A stretch of 64,000 bases of DNA from Plenodomus lindquistii (GCA_025504975.1 JANUWI010000003.1:2108001-2172000), one strand, 5' to 3'; shown: positions 11,131-22,514, counted from the first letter of the stretch. The notes: a model not told the origin generated them from the letters alone. Translations and numbers: made by a program.

Positions 11131-12628
11131 ATGCACATCAACGACCTGCCCTACGAAATCCTTAGCCAGATCCTGGGAGAGGTTGCCAAAGCCAACATAC
11201 GTGATGGGCCCACGTATACCTTCGGCCTATCACAAGCACCACTGCCACTACAGAAGGCCACTCTCCAGCGCTATGTGAGGGGCCCTGTTCCGCCAGAGCT
11301 CCTCAAGTGGGACGCGACAGCCGGACTCCGCACAGTGTGCTGGAAATGGCACGAGTGGGGCCTAGAGCACTCCCTCCGGGATCTGTACATTCGCAGATGG
11401 AAGGGTGGAGAGGTAAGGGGATCGCTTTTTCTTGACAACAAAGAAGCAAGCTGACTTTACGCAGCGATGGGCGGAACTTTCCAACCGTCGAGAGAGCTAC
11501 CCGCTCTATGAGATGATTGATCGCCCTACGGGTACAGCCGTATATCGTGATCCTTTTGCGTCGCTCAAGAGGACCGTCAGTATCAACAACGACTTCCCCG
11601 AGGTGGCTTCCAAGATCCGGCGCATGTGGGTACACGGCTTCTATACGGCTGAAACCGATCGTCTCGTGTTTGAGTCTTTGAAGAACTGCACCAATCTGAC
11701 CTCTTTGTCCGTTCCGTGGACCACGATTAGGCATCTAGATGCAAAGTCGTGGCGGACCATTTTAATGGGTAGCGGTAAACCTCTTCAGTCGTTGGAGCTC
11801 CAGTGTGTCGATCCCACGTCACAACAGGCGGCAGACAAAGACAATCAAGTCGATCTCGAACCTCTGCAGTCTGCAAACTTTAGCCAACTGCGGCGACTCA
11901 AAATCTTCGGAGATACCACCTTCATGCCTATCACTGATACCGATCTGTTCGCGATTGCGCGGACGGCGACCCAGCTCGAAGAGTTCCACTTGACCTGCAA
12001 TTCCTCAATCACCATCGATGGCGTGATGGCTATTGTCAAGTCGTCGCGTAAGACACTCAGGGTTCTTGAGCATAGTCCGCGGTCCCAGGACGGCTTCTGG
12101 CATCCTCACCCTGGTTCCCCAAGCGATAGTGAGCACCTGTGCGAGACCTTCCGCAGTTGCCCCAAGCTCGAGACCTTGTCAATCTCACTACCTTCTGTAT
12201 GCGCAGACATCTTCTCCAACGAGAGTGTCAAATTCGCCGGTGATTTGCAGGTGCGCGCGCTCCATCTCTGCGAGCACGAGCACGGCCGTTCGACCCAAGA
12301 AGCCACAGACGCGTTGCAGAAGCTCCTCCAGCAAGCTCGCAAGCTCATTCACTGTCGCGCTTCCGGTACTCTGCCCCGTGAGCTTTACATTGAGCTCTTC
12401 TTCGCCGGCTGCATATTCGAGCCAGGATTCGAGGCTGTCCACGGTGACTTCTCACTGGCGCAGATATCCTCTGATGGCAACTGGCCTCAGAACGCAGTTT
12501 TCAGTGGCAAAGGCCCTTACGGCAGCACCGGGCTGTACGAGAAGGAGCAAGAAGGCCCCTTCCAACGCATCGACGAGGGGCAGTTCCTCGGAGGCGTGCG
12601 CAACAGGCTGCACTCAATCCAGACATAA
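11131..12628 (+). CDS. F-box-like/leucine-rich hypothetical protein
   Basis: Exons 11131-11412 and 11465-12628 (GTAAGG...CAG, 52 bp, phase 0) give 481 aa. The N-terminus MHINDLPYEILSQILGEVAK is a typical fungal F-box start (LPxEIL.QIL), followed by TVCWKWHEWGLEHSLRDLYI. The rest has spaced leucine-rich segments (NCTNLTSLSVPW, QLRRLKIFG, ATQLEEFHLTCNSS, CPKLETLSISLPS) like degenerate LRRs. Such proteins usually act as substrate adaptors in SCF ubiquitin ligases, but the target is unknown and an SCF role is only inferred from the family. Confidence 0.75.
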
Positions 12629-13676
12629 TCGCAATCCGACTTTCGGTCTTTTCAGTCCGGATTTCCTTCACCTGTACAACCTTACAACTTTCACATCAAC
12701 TTCAACGACTTATGATCACGTGCATGAGCGACAGGCCTGGAACCGAAAATATCAGGTTCTTTGTAGGCACTTTTTTCTTCTCATGCATCTGGCGAACACT
12801 ATACCAAAAAGCATTCGAAACAGCGGATTTTCATTGATATCACAGGGGGATGGCTGGCACGCATCCCCTTTCTGCATGGGCATTAGCACTGTAGCAATTC
12901 TAGCAAGCCATAGCTCCCATGAAATGTTATATTTTCTCACCAGAGTTTATAACTCTATCATGAATGACTTTTGAGTTGATTTGGGCTAAGACTGCGACAA
13001 CAGGGAGACCAGCGAAGATGAAGTGAGGTCTCGATGAAGAGATTCTGCATGCATGCTCGCCTTGGCAACCGTCTTCCCCCACCTTATCTAGAGCATGTTT
13101 TAGCTTTTCCCTCAAAGTGGCTTAGCCAATACGCGCTGCTCGCTCAGCCTTCCGTAAGCCAGCCTTCCCCCATCGCTAAGCCAATCACGTTCACGCCGCA
13201 CCACAGCTCTTCTGCTTCCGTATCCGAGAGCTTACCAATCACTCTTTTATAAGCAATGGCGTACGCTACGCTAGTCCTTACTCGATGCGATTTAGCAATC
13301 GCGGAACTACCCTGGATCAAGACCAGCCTCGTCAATTCACCCTACCCGTGCTTTGACTTTTTTACTCAATCTTCATGTAATCAGTCTACTCCATGACGCT
13401 ACTGCAGCAGCAGAGCATTAGGGCAGCAAGTCTTATTCGCAAGCGGCATAGCCTGTCTGCAAGTGGAATGAAAACTCTAATGCCATTGGATCGCGAGGGC
13501 TGGCTCCGTTTGCATCATATGAAGTAGCTATCGCATGGGTACCGTGGTGTGATGCGGTGCGGTATAAGATGGGACGGTATGGCCCCTCTTTCTTGCCAGC
13601 CTAGGACTTTCATCAATTGAGTTCATCCCATCACCACAACACCTCAATTCCTATCCCTACCTACACATCACCCAAG
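12629..13676. other. Intergenic, promoter side of quinone reductase gene
   Basis: No gene seen. A GGTATAAGATGG motif at about 13560 is a plausible core promoter element for the gene starting at 13677. Confidence 0.4.
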
Positions 13677-14395
13677 ATGGCTCCCAAGATCGCAATCGTC
13701 TACTACTCCATGTACGGCCACATCAAGCAGCTGGCCGATGCAGAGTTGAAGGGCATCCGAGCTGCTGGCGGCGATGCCAAGCTCTTCCAGTACGTCGTCA
13801 CCCATCACTCAACCACTCAATTGCACTCTCTACTTCCAGCCCAGCCAATTGAACCCCGTACCCTACCTTGCACATACTGACCATAAACCCTAGAGTCGCC
13901 GAGACCCTCCCAGACAACATCCTCGCAATGGTGAAGGCGCCCCCCAAGCCCACCGACATTGCCACTCTCAGCGAGCCCTCCGACCTCGAGGGCTACGACG
14001 GCATCCTCTTCGGCATCCCTACCCGCTATGGCAACTTCCCCGTGCAGTTCAAAGCCTTCTGGGACAAGACCGGCGGCCAATGGGCATCCGGCGCCTTCTG
14101 GGGCAAATACGCCGGTGTCTTCGTGTCCACTGGCACCCAGGGCGGCGGCCAAGAGTCCACCGTCATTGCGAGCATGAGCACGCTCACTCACCACGGTTTC
14201 ATCTACGTTCCCCTGGGCTACAAGACCGTCTTTGCGCAATTGTCAAACATGGACGAAGTTCATGGTGGAAGCGCATGGGGCGCTGGTACTTTTGCGGGCG
14301 GTGATGGGTCAAGACAGCCCAGTGCGCTCGAGTTGACTGTTGCCGAGGCACAGGGTAAGGCCTTTTATGAGACTGTTGCTAAGGCGCACCCGTGA
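13677..14395 (+). CDS. NAD(P)H:quinone oxidoreductase, flavodoxin-like (Pst2/WrbA, Alt a 7-type)
   Basis: Exons 13677-13789 and 13894-14395 (GTACGT...TAG intron, phase 2) give 204 aa, the usual length of the Alt a 7/Cla h 7 proteins. Visible flavodoxin-fold elements are KIAIVYYSMYGHIKQLADA (FMN phosphate loop), GIPTRYGNFPVQFKAFWD, and STGTQGGGQESTVIASMSTL, with HHGFIYVPLGYK after it. The family reduces quinones with two electrons using FMN, protecting against oxidative stress; it is cytosolic or at the plasma-membrane periphery. An in-frame upstream ATG at 13617 would add 20 residues but lies in probable 5' UTR. The last exon contains an optional intron that replaces the C-terminus (see next entry). 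Confidence 0.9.
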
Positions 14396-14584
14396 CTAGA
14401 TGGTAGTGAGGAGAAGACAGCGCCGGCTGCGAACACGACTGCTACTACCGCGCCTGCAAATGGAAGCAATGGAGCTACGAGTGCTGCGCCAGCCCAGACT
14501 GCGAAGCCAACTGGGCCCCAGCAGAAGCAGGAGAAGGATAGTGAAGGACCGTGCGGACTGCCGACTAAATGCGACATCATGTAG
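13677..14584 (+). CDS. Predicted splice isoform of the quinone reductase with CaaX tail
   Basis: A GTAAGG donor at 14355 and a CTAG acceptor ending at 14399 define a 45-bp intron that removes the stop used by the short form. Exons 13677-13789, 13894-14354 and 14400-14584 then give 252 aa. The new tail of about 60 residues is an Ala/Thr/Gly/Gln linker (starting DGSEEKTAPAANT) with no stop until it ends PCGLPTKCDIM. The last four residues CDIM form a CaaX box with Met, a farnesylation-type signal, preceded by a further Cys. CaaX-type ends occur in some fungal relatives such as yeast Ycp4. Seen: open frame, splice sites, CaaX. Inferred: alternative splicing. The spliced form could also be the main product. 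Confidence 0.6.
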
Positions 14585-14796
14585 CGACGATCAAAGTAAA
14601 TAAATAAACAACCATGTTCGATACCCTTACCTTACTTATACTCTCTCTTGATATGTGGCATCACTATGAAGCACTCGGGTGTACCACTTGAATACGCAGG
14701 TAATCAAAATCAACCGAAATCAAAGTCCTCGGGTATCATTATACTAACAACAGTAAACTATAGCATAGCATAGGAAGAATCGCGCTAAGCTAACTT

Positions 14797-16998
14797 TTAC
14801 AACCTTTGACCTCCATCCTTATCCTCCCCCGGCATAGGCTTATGCACAAACAACCCATCAACCCACTCCCCCACCTCCCCCGCCTTATGCGTAATCCAAT
14901 CCCACCAGCCCCCTTTCCCCTCTGCACTCGTCTCCCCAGCAGGCGCGCTCTCCGTCGTCGTCGGCGCGGAAGTCTGCGTCACCGTCTCCTCATTCGATGG
15001 AAGCGTGTCGTCCATTCCCGAAGCCGATGCCGCAATACTAGACAGAGCATCAACAGAAGGCGACATTGTGGCGAATGACAAGGATGAGTATGCAGACAAC
15101 GGAACGGGATCTTGTGGTGTTTCATTGGCAGAAGACGGTGTGTCGTTGTGGTGGCCCACTGGTTTGAGCGGGAGACGCAGGGTGCCGTTGTTGGGTGATG
15201 GGGTGAGACCGATGGAGTCGCAGATGATGTTGTAGAGGTGGATGTTTTCTGCGTAGAGAGTTAGCAAGTTCGCTCTACAGTACAGTACAGTGCGTACGCC
15301 GCGGAAGGGGGGGGGGGTTTCATAGGGTGGTAACTTACGGAAAGGCTCCAGTTTACTTCCGGGCACGTGCTTGAATGCTGGACCTCTGGCAATGAAAATC
15401 GCCCGCATGAGTGGGTGTTCATGGTCGTACCCGTGTAGGCCTCGAGGGTGGTATACATCGCCTTTTTTCTTGCCCTCTTCGATGTCAAATTCATCTTTTG
15501 TTACGATAGCCCATCCGGTCTTGGGCACAATCCATAACGGCGCGATGCGCTCGTTGCGAGAAAAGTGGTAGCGCTCTGGCATATCTTGGTCGCGGAGGTA
15601 GACTTCAACGTTTGGATTGTCTTTTGCTTTTTCCTTGAGCTGGGCGTGTAGACGTGGGAGGTCGGCGGGGTTCTTGGGACGAAGACCGTAGAGGGGCCAG
15701 CCGTCGATGTGGGATAGTTCCGCAGGGTCGATGAGGTCTTCGAGTTGGATGAGGCGCGAGACGTCGGTTGTGGCCATGCCGTGGTCTGAGACGACGACTA
15801 CGTTGACAATGTCCGTGAGGTTACGGGCGTGGAGCCCGCGGAGGATGGAGCCGAGCATTGCGTCTGCTTCGGAGATTGTCTTGCGGATCTCGGTGCTGTT
15901 GGGTCCGTAGCGGTGGCCGTCGCCGTCGACATTGGGGACGTAGGCTGCGATGAGTTGGGGTCGGGGGGTGTTGGCTGTCGCGCCGATGTCGTGTGGACCT
16001 GGAGTGTCCAAGAGGCCCAAAATGCGGTCGACTTTCAGAGGCAGCAGTTCCGAGCCGTTGTACTTGTCGATGTATGCAATTTCCTGCTCTTGGATTCGTG
16101 CTTCTGAGCCTGGCCACATGTGTACCGCCGTACGAACCTTCTGCTTCTCAGCAGTGACCCAGATAGGCTCTCCACCCCACCAGTGCGATTGCAAACTCCG
16201 CTCTGGATCTGTGTAATAGAACTCTTTCTCCAAAGCAGGGTCCCAAAAGGTATTTCCAACTACACCATGGGCTTCAGGATACATGCCTGTCGCCATTGTG
16301 TAGTGATTCGGGAACGTGACACTGGGGAAACTGGGCAGCATATACTTTGGCGAGATCCCCTCTTGGATGAAGCGATTGAGCGTGGGCGTGAGATCGCGGT
16401 ACAGGAAGTCGGCGCGAAAGCCATCGAGGGATATGAGGATGGTCGTAGGCGCGAATAGTGAAGTGCCATTGGACATCAGAGCGGTAGCAGCGTGGAAAGT
16501 CCTCGGCGGTGAAAGATGGTATGCAACACCGAGCAGTACAACGAATAACGCAACAATGGCCGTGTATATGCCTATGCGCCGCCATAGCCTTGTGCGCCTG
16601 GCCTTCCTCTGCTCCCCAATGGCCCGCAGTCTCTGCTCATCGCTCTCTTCGCTCCCTCGCGCCCTCAAACTCGTGCTCGATTGTCCCACACCTTCTTCCA
16701 TCTCATACATCAGCGATCTCTCTTCCTCGCTCCCGCCCCTCTTGCGCTCGCTCATCTCCCTCTTTTGCGACCACTTGCCAATCTTCACATTCGACCCCTT
16801 GCGCCCCAATAACCCCGCATTACGCGTCAACAGCTTTTCGCGCTCATCTTCCGACTCGAGAATATCGTGGTCGTCGTCGGTCATATCGCCCGAGGGCCGA
16901 CCATCGTAGGCGTCTGAGTCGGACGTGTTGTCGTGCAAGGTGCGCTCATCGTCGGGGCTTGTGCTGGGCTGTCTCTCCCCGCACGGTTTTGGTGGCAT
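14797..16998 (-). CDS. Type II membrane nucleotide pyrophosphatase/phosphodiesterase
   Basis: Exons 16998-15339 and 15248-14797 (intron 90 bp, GTAAGT...CAG, phase 1) give 703 aa, starting at MPPKPCGERQ. An acidic cytosolic N-terminus precedes one membrane helix (IGIYTAIVALFVVLLGVAYHL, about residue 145) and a lumenal alkaline-phosphatase-fold domain. Metal and nucleophile motifs of the ENPP/Npp family are present: ISLDGFRADF, SFPSVTFPNHYTMATG (nucleophilic Thr), NVDGDGHRYGP, VVSDHGMA and HGYDHEHPLM. The family hydrolyses nucleotide and polyphosphate diesters. The C-terminal tail is Ser/Thr/Pro-rich. The intron holds a poly-C tract on the sense strand (about 15307-15317), which could cause local sequencing error. 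Confidence 0.88.
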   Translation of the reverse strand: MPPKPCGERQPSTSPDDERTLHDNTSDSDAYDGRPSGDMTDDDHDILESEDEREKLLTRNAGLLGRKGSNVKIGKWSQKREMSERKRGGSEEERSLMYEMEEGVGQSSTSLRARGSEESDEQRLRAIGEQRKARRTRLWRRIGIYTAIVALFVVLLGVAYHLSPPRTFHAATALMSNGTSLFAPTTILISLDGFRADFLYRDLTPTLNRFIQEGISPKYMLPSFPSVTFPNHYTMATGMYPEAHGVVGNTFWDPALEKEFYYTDPERSLQSHWWGGEPIWVTAEKQKVRTAVHMWPGSEARIQEQEIAYIDKYNGSELLPLKVDRILGLLDTPGPHDIGATANTPRPQLIAAYVPNVDGDGHRYGPNSTEIRKTISEADAMLGSILRGLHARNLTDIVNVVVVSDHGMATTDVSRLIQLEDLIDPAELSHIDGWPLYGLRPKNPADLPRLHAQLKEKAKDNPNVEVYLRDQDMPERYHFSRNERIAPLWIVPKTGWAIVTKDEFDIEEGKKKGDVYHPRGLHGYDHEHPLMRAIFIARGPAFKHVPGSKLEPFRKLPPYETPPPFRGVRTVLYCRANLLTLYAENIHLYNIICDSIGLTPSPNNGTLRLPLKPVGHHNDTPSSANETPQDPVPLSAYSSLSFATMSPSVDALSSIAASASGMDDTLPSNEETVTQTSAPTTTESAPAGETSAEGKGGWWDWITHKAGEVGEWVDGLFVHKPMPGEDKDGGQRL

Positions 16999-17362
16999 TT
17001 TGGAATGTGTGGAGGGTGGGAGGTCACATTGTGGACGTTGGGGGAGACGTTGCGCGCCCACTGTGGAGATTGAAACATTGATGAGGTGTGAGCGATCACC
17101 CTTAGGGGCGGGCTTGGCGGCTGCTTGCGTGCCTTCGGTGAAGACAACACATCATTCACAGCGACATAGGTTGTAAAGTATGATATCAATACTCATTTTC
17201 TGTATAGAACTTGAATCGCATCACAAGCCTTTGTGCTACGGAAGCTTTTCAACGGGTCTATTAGATATGTGCAGCAATTAGATCAATCTCACACACGTAA
17301 CAATCAGTCCCAAAGGCTACACCAAAAGATAAATGTGCCTCCAGACCTAGCGAGCATCCGTG
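16999..17362. other. Intergenic
   Basis: Upstream of the phosphodiesterase gene and downstream of the hypothetical gene on the same strand. Nothing else seen. Confidence 0.5.
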
Positions 17363-18670
17363 TTACTCCTCCCCATACACTGCTTCTAGGACGGCTGCGC
17401 CGCCTGCATCGTACCATTTCGAATGTGTCCCGGCGACCCTGCCCCCTGAGCTTTTCCACAACTGCAACCACATGTGCTCGATGAGTTCCCCCCAACAGTA
17501 CAGCCTGACTTGGCCAAGTAAGTTTGCTGAGTCTGTAATTCTATGCAGGGTGGTACCCCAACCCAGCTTCCCACTCGATACTAGCTCTTCCATCTCAGAC
17601 CAAAACTCCAGCTGACTCTTGACCGACCAGTGACCGCATTCCACAACCCAGTAGCCTCGGTCGTCAGCTAAAGGATTATACTTCTTCTCGGAAAGCTTGA
17701 AACACTTCGGATATTGTGTCCTTAGCGCTGCAAGATGGGGCGTTTTTTGGGAAGGAAGCTTGCGAGGCCGTGATACGGAGATGTCCGCATATGCAGGGAA
17801 GACGTCGATCTCGAGGTAGCTGAAGTCGTAGGTTTCAACCGCCCGAGATTTCTTGTTGGAGCTAATCTTTGGGGTTGCTGCAATGGCATTGCGAGACGCC
17901 TTGTAAGGTGAACCGATTGGAGCATCAGCCGCGCCTGGTGGACTTGGGCACGCCAGGGTTAAATCATCGATGTTCCCTCCCAGGTGAACGGCTACGGCAG
18001 AAGATGATTCCAAGCGTGCAGCGCCAGATCCGGGATCGTTATCATCCACGTCTGAGACTTGGAAGACGCCTGTATAGTCCTCAGATTCGGCGTCGCTTTG
18101 CGTGCCCTCCTGTGATGGCCTATCGGAGCCCATCTCCAGCTGACTTTGGAGTGCTTCCAATCCCAGCTGGGTGTCCTCAATGAAAGCAGTGTCAGCGCCA
18201 TCGTCGTCCTCGGCTTGAGGCGCCTGTCGAGAGAATCGAAAGCTTCTGTTGAAGCTTGTTTTGGGAGTGGTATGTTGTCTCCAGTCTTGATGTAGGCGTT
18301 CTAGACGCTCCAGGCGACTTGAAGTCGGCCCCGAGCCATACTCGATTGAGTCTGCCTCGACTTGACTTGCTCCCTGGACAAAGGAGCTCACATGATCATC
18401 AGATGGTACATGGCTTGGGAAGCTGCCGAACGAATCTTTGCTGGACGCGATGGCGGAGGTTGCGACGAGGTCTGAGTTGTTGTCACGTGTCCCTGCAGAG
18501 GTCTTCAAGGATGCACCACTTGGTCTAGATTGTACTCGACGTGTACGATGTGAGTCTTGTAGGGTATTGTGTGGCTCGAATTCGTGGTATGCATCCGCCA
18601 CAGACTGATATAAGTTGTCGACCTGTCGAGTCGTAGGTGCAGAAATATGCGCAAGGATCTCATCGGTCAT
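17363..18670 (-). CDS. Hypothetical protein with conserved-looking C-terminal domain
   Basis: Single-exon frame of 435 aa starting MTDEILAHIS. The first 270 residues are Ser/Asp-rich and probably disordered, with an acidic cluster near 150-160. From about residue 285 the sequence looks folded and rich in aromatics: YDFSYLEIDVFPAYADI, GYWVVECGHWSVKSQLEFW, CWGELIEHMWLQLW and a final HSKWYDAGGAAVLEAVYG. I do not recognise the family, but that Trp-rich pattern and an uninterrupted frame suggest a real gene. It is divergent from eIF3d. Confidence 0.65.
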   Translation of the reverse strand: MTDEILAHISAPTTRQVDNLYQSVADAYHEFEPHNTLQDSHRTRRVQSRPSGASLKTSAGTRDNNSDLVATSAIASSKDSFGSFPSHVPSDDHVSSFVQGASQVEADSIEYGSGPTSSRLERLERLHQDWRQHTTPKTSFNRSFRFSRQAPQAEDDDGADTAFIEDTQLGLEALQSQLEMGSDRPSQEGTQSDAESEDYTGVFQVSDVDDNDPGSGAARLESSSAVAVHLGGNIDDLTLACPSPPGAADAPIGSPYKASRNAIAATPKISSNKKSRAVETYDFSYLEIDVFPAYADISVSRPRKLPSQKTPHLAALRTQYPKCFKLSEKKYNPLADDRGYWVVECGHWSVKSQLEFWSEMEELVSSGKLGWGTTLHRITDSANLLGQVRLYCWGELIEHMWLQLWKSSGGRVAGTHSKWYDAGGAAVLEAVYGEE

Positions 18671-18998
18671 GGTTGAGGCGCATCAAGTGAGGTTGGCTGT
18701 TCGTAATCATAGCCATGGTAGGAGGCTACTGTGCACGGCCCCAAGGATCAAAGAGGGTTGTGCACACAAAGCAGGCCCAATGAAGTATAGACGATGTTGT
18801 TTCAGTGAAATAAAGCCAAAAAGGTTGGCTTGGCGTTGCGCATGCAGTTGATGTCGAGAGTGAATATATAGAATAGGCTAGCGCGGGGTTCGGCTCGGTT
18901 GTTTGATTTTCCTCAGCGTGGGAATCTTGGCAACCCACTTAGCCCACATGATTTCGAGAGGCATTGTGCGGCCGCGACGAAGACAAATTAACGACAAC
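18671..18998. promoter_or_regulatory. Divergent promoter, hypothetical gene/eIF3d
   Basis: 328 bp between two divergent start codons, so it must hold both promoters. No specific element was identified. Confidence 0.5.
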
Positions 18999-20848
18999 AT
19001 GGCGCCCGCATCACTTCTGGACCTCGTGTCCGCACTGCCCGCGTCGGAGGGATGGGGCCCTGCAGTCTCCACCGAGACGATGCTCGACGGCGTGCCCTTT
19101 GCGCCCTACTCAAAGGCCGACAAGCTGGGTCGCATGGCCGACTGGACAGAGGGCAAGGACCGTGAACGCGGCGGACGCCAGCAGTATGGCAACCGCAACT
19201 ACAGAGGTAGGCGATATATATGCCATCACGTGGTTTCAACATGGCTGGAGATCTGACAAGTGCCCCGCAGACCAGCAGGTGTACGGCGCGAACCAGCAGA
19301 CCAACCCCTTCGCCATCCAGGCGGCCGAAGAGGAGGCCACCTTCTCCGTCGTCGACAACACCCGCACATCGGCCCGAGGACGTGGATTTGGACGCGGCGG
19401 CGGCACAGTCTTCCGTGGACGTGGACAGCGTGGAGGACCCGCACAGCGCGGCGGACGGGGGACGTTCCAGCGCGTCGGTGGCCGTGGCGGACAGCAGGGC
19501 TACGACAACCAGCGTGGCGGACGTGGCGGCGGCCGGGGCGGTCGACGATTCGGCTGGAGGGACGACAAGCCCCAGCGCAACCGTGATGCGTCTGTGCAGG
19601 TCAAGCCGGAGTGGAACGTCATGGAGGAGATTGACTTCTCGCGTCTGGCCAAGCTGAACTTGGATACTGGCGATGGCGAGGACATCGACAACTACGGTTT
19701 CCTCTACTACTACGACCGCAGCTACGACAAGCAGCCCGGCGCAAAGACGTCGGAGCGCAGACTCAACGTGCTCGACCGCGCCGCCTACAACGTCACCACC
19801 TCCAGCGATCCCATCATCCAAGAACTCGCCGACAAGGACGAGGCCACCGTCTTCGCTACCGACAGCGTTCTGTCGATGCTCATGTGCGCCACAAAGTCCG
19901 TCTACTCATGGGATCTCGTCTTCTCCAAGAGGGGCAACAAGGTCTTCATTGACAAGCGCGATGGCTCGGCTCTGGACATGGTCACCGTCAACGAAAACGC
20001 CGCAGACGCGCCCCTTGAGATTTCCGAGGGCAACAAGGACTCGATGAACAGCCCTGGCGCCCTCATGCTCGAGGCCACCCACATCAACAACGTCTTCCCC
20101 CTACAAGTCGTGTCCGAGTCAGAGACCAACAAGGTCAGCATGGCACATGAGCACCCCTTCTACAACGATCAGGTTGAGACCGATCCTCCTGCGTCCAAGG
20201 CATACAGGTACCGCCGCTTCGACCTATCCCTCGAAAAGGATGAGGAGCCACTCCACCTGATTGTACGAACAGAGCTTGATGCTGTCGTCAAGAACAACAT
20301 CAACGGCGAGGACCAGTACCTTACCATCAAGGCCCTCAACGAGTTCGACAACAAGGCACAAGGCGCTGGTGGCGCTCTGGACTGGAGGACAAAGCTTGCA
20401 AGCCAAAGGGGTGCTGTTTTGGCGACCGAAATGAAGAACAACTCTTGCAAGCTTGCCCGATGGACTGTGCAGAGTATCTTGGCCAAGGCCGATACCATGA
20501 AGCTTGGGTACGTTGTCTTCCTCCTAATTTCATTCGATCTGCACAAACTGACCATGTCCTAGTTTCGTCTCGCGTGCCAACCCCAAAAACAACAACGACC
20601 ACGTTGTGCTCGGTGTTCTAACCAACAAGCCCCGTGACTTTGCGTCCCAGATGGCTCTCAACCTCAACAACGGTTGGGCTATTGTCCGTACCATCGTCGA
20701 CATGGTCCTTCGCATGGATGAGGGCAAGTACGTATTGGTCAAGGATCCCAACAAGTCCCTTCTCCGTTTGTACTCTGTACCTCTCCACACCTTCGAGGAG
20801 GAGGACGTCGAGGAGATGCAGGCGCCAGACGAGGAGGACGAGGAGTAG
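18999..20848 (+). CDS. eIF3d: Eukaryotic translation initiation factor 3 subunit D
   Basis: Exons 18999-19206, 19271-20507 and 20563-20848 give 576 aa. Recognisable eIF3d landmarks are GWGPAVSTETMLDGVPFAPYSK at the N-terminus, PEWNVMEEIDFSRLAKLNL, ATDSVLSMLMCATKSVYSWD, KAYRYRRFDLS and the C-terminal LGVLTNKPRDFASQMALNLN and GKYVLVKDPNKSLLRLYSVP. Residues of about 108-175 form an RGG-rich stretch, a usual RNA-binding feature of fungal eIF3d. In the family, subunit D sits at the mRNA exit of the 40S-bound eIF3 complex and can bind the cap. The acidic C-terminus (EEEDVEEMQAPDEEDEE) is also typical. Confidence 0.95.
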
Positions 20849-21836
20849 ATTTAGGTCGAGTAAGAGGACCATTTACTTTCTCTCCCAAAGATACCTTCTG
20901 AAATGTCGATTACCCAGTCTCACGATAGATGATATACGATTGATTGATGATGCCAAGCGTCATATTTGTCGTTTTCAGGTGTCGAGATTGTTATGCGTCA
21001 AGCCCAACCTTCCTACTCTATGCGAAAACAATTTTTCTTTGTTGATCTAAGCAAGCACAGCTATCTTTAGGACGTGACAAACAAACCCCTTCATTTATAG
21101 ACTCTTCGGACCCATCGACAACCACATGAAGTTCGCTCCGATGGAGGCTTCATTGACCTCGGCGGCTTTCACACAGATCGTCCAACGCGCTGCTGTGATG
21201 TATACAACATCAATCATGCAAATGCTGTAGTTCCCCTCAAACCCCGACGCACGGTTTGCCCCCAAGATGTGTCGTGCCTTCCACTCTCTGCCATCGTTAG
21301 CGGCTTCGGTCCCTTGGAATATAAAGCGCCTCCCTTGGACCTACGGTTTTGGTTCCAATACCCCCGCGATTGATGTTCTCCTCTAATTTAATATCATTAC
21401 TATGTTGCTTTAACACTTACGCTGCTATACACACCACTTACTCAAGATGGAAGTTTCGCAGACAATGGCCGCGAAGTCCAACAAAGGAGCAGCGAAGGTT
21501 CGTAAGATGCAGGCAAAGTCTAGGGACAAGCGTTCCAAATCTTCTTGTTCCAGTCAAGATAGACCGGATGCTTGCGGCGCCGCTATATGAGCCCAGAGTG
21601 CACGAAGATCACCATGTGTCAAACAGCCGGTCCCTACACTGTCTACACATGTAGGTCATGATACAAAAGAATATTGAACTCAAACGTGTTCTCAGCCCCT
21701 AGACGACTGGTACACATAGTTGTCCTTATTGAAGGAGTATATTGTTAGTACCAAGGTTTTCTCGCAATGTATTCTCTCCAAACAGCTCAAAACCCCATTC
21801 ATCCCCAGCCACGGTCCTTCATAGTTCTTTCACAAG
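20849..21836. other. Intergenic
   Basis: Holds the 3' UTR of eIF3d and the upstream region of the 2EXR gene at 21837. A TATAAA-like GGAATATAAAGC occurs at about 21316, too far from that ATG to assign. No gene seen. Confidence 0.45.
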
Positions 21837-22514
21837 ATGTCACAACCAACACTCAGCTATCGCACCACAATGTCGCACCAGGACCAAGATACGAGCCCTG
21901 CAACTCCCCGACCACAGGAAGCAAACTCTACCCTCACAGAAGCAGAGGCCAACAAAATGTTCGTGAACACACTACCCAACCCCTTCCGAATCGCACGCCT
22001 CAATCACGACTAACACCCAACCCCTAGAACAACCCTAAATCAACAAACATCCCCACTCCTCCGTCTCCCCGGCGAAATCCGCAACCAAATCTACACCTAC
22101 ATCTTCACCGCGCAATTCATCGCCATCGGACACCGTCAAACCCCGCACGCCTTTCCCAACCCCCTCGTCTCAACCGTAATCTCGCACTCCACCAACCCCC
22201 AGCGCAAATGGCCCTTCTACCCAAAATCCCCACTCAGCCAAGGCCAGCCCTTCTCCCGCCTCCTAGCCATCACATCTACCTGCCGGCAAATCCGGTATGA
22301 AGCGGGAATCCTACCGTTTCGGATGAATACGTTCATGTTGAACGCGATGGAGTGTCTGTCTGGGTTGCAGAGACGTATACCGAGGGTTCAGCGTGAGGCG
22401 GTGAAAGTGCTGAGGATTGGACGGTCGATGCGGTACTGTGTTGATTTGAATGGGTTGTTTGTTTGTGTGAGGAGGATGGGGTGGAGGCGGGGAGGTCGTA
22501 TGTGTCGTTTTTGA
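21837..22514 (+). CDS. 2EXR domain protein, copy 3
   Basis: Exons 21837-21958 and 22028-22514 (GTTCGT...TAG, 69 bp, phase 2) give 202 aa. Exon 2 opens with TTLNQQTSPLLRLPGEIRNQ, followed by IYTYIF, then ITSTCRQIRYEAGILPFRMN, the two conserved 2EXR blocks. The first exon is longer than in copies 1 and 2 but ends with the same AT|GT junction after an Ala-rich helix (TEAEANKI). A second in-frame ATG twelve codons in could be the true start. Function unknown. Confidence 0.78.

Noticed and set aside
12033..12974. 313-codon frame overlapping the F-box gene
   Set aside because: It lies in another frame over the LRR-like exon and its 3' UTR, is Ser/Arg/Pro-rich as shadow frames are, and shows no domain.
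15305..15320. Poly-G tract as a regulatory or G-quadruplex element
   Set aside because: A single homopolymer inside an intron; no repeated G-run pattern.
18988..19821. 277-codon minus-strand frame opposite eIF3d
   Set aside because: Mirror of the RGG-coding GC-rich exon of eIF3d; no independent evidence.
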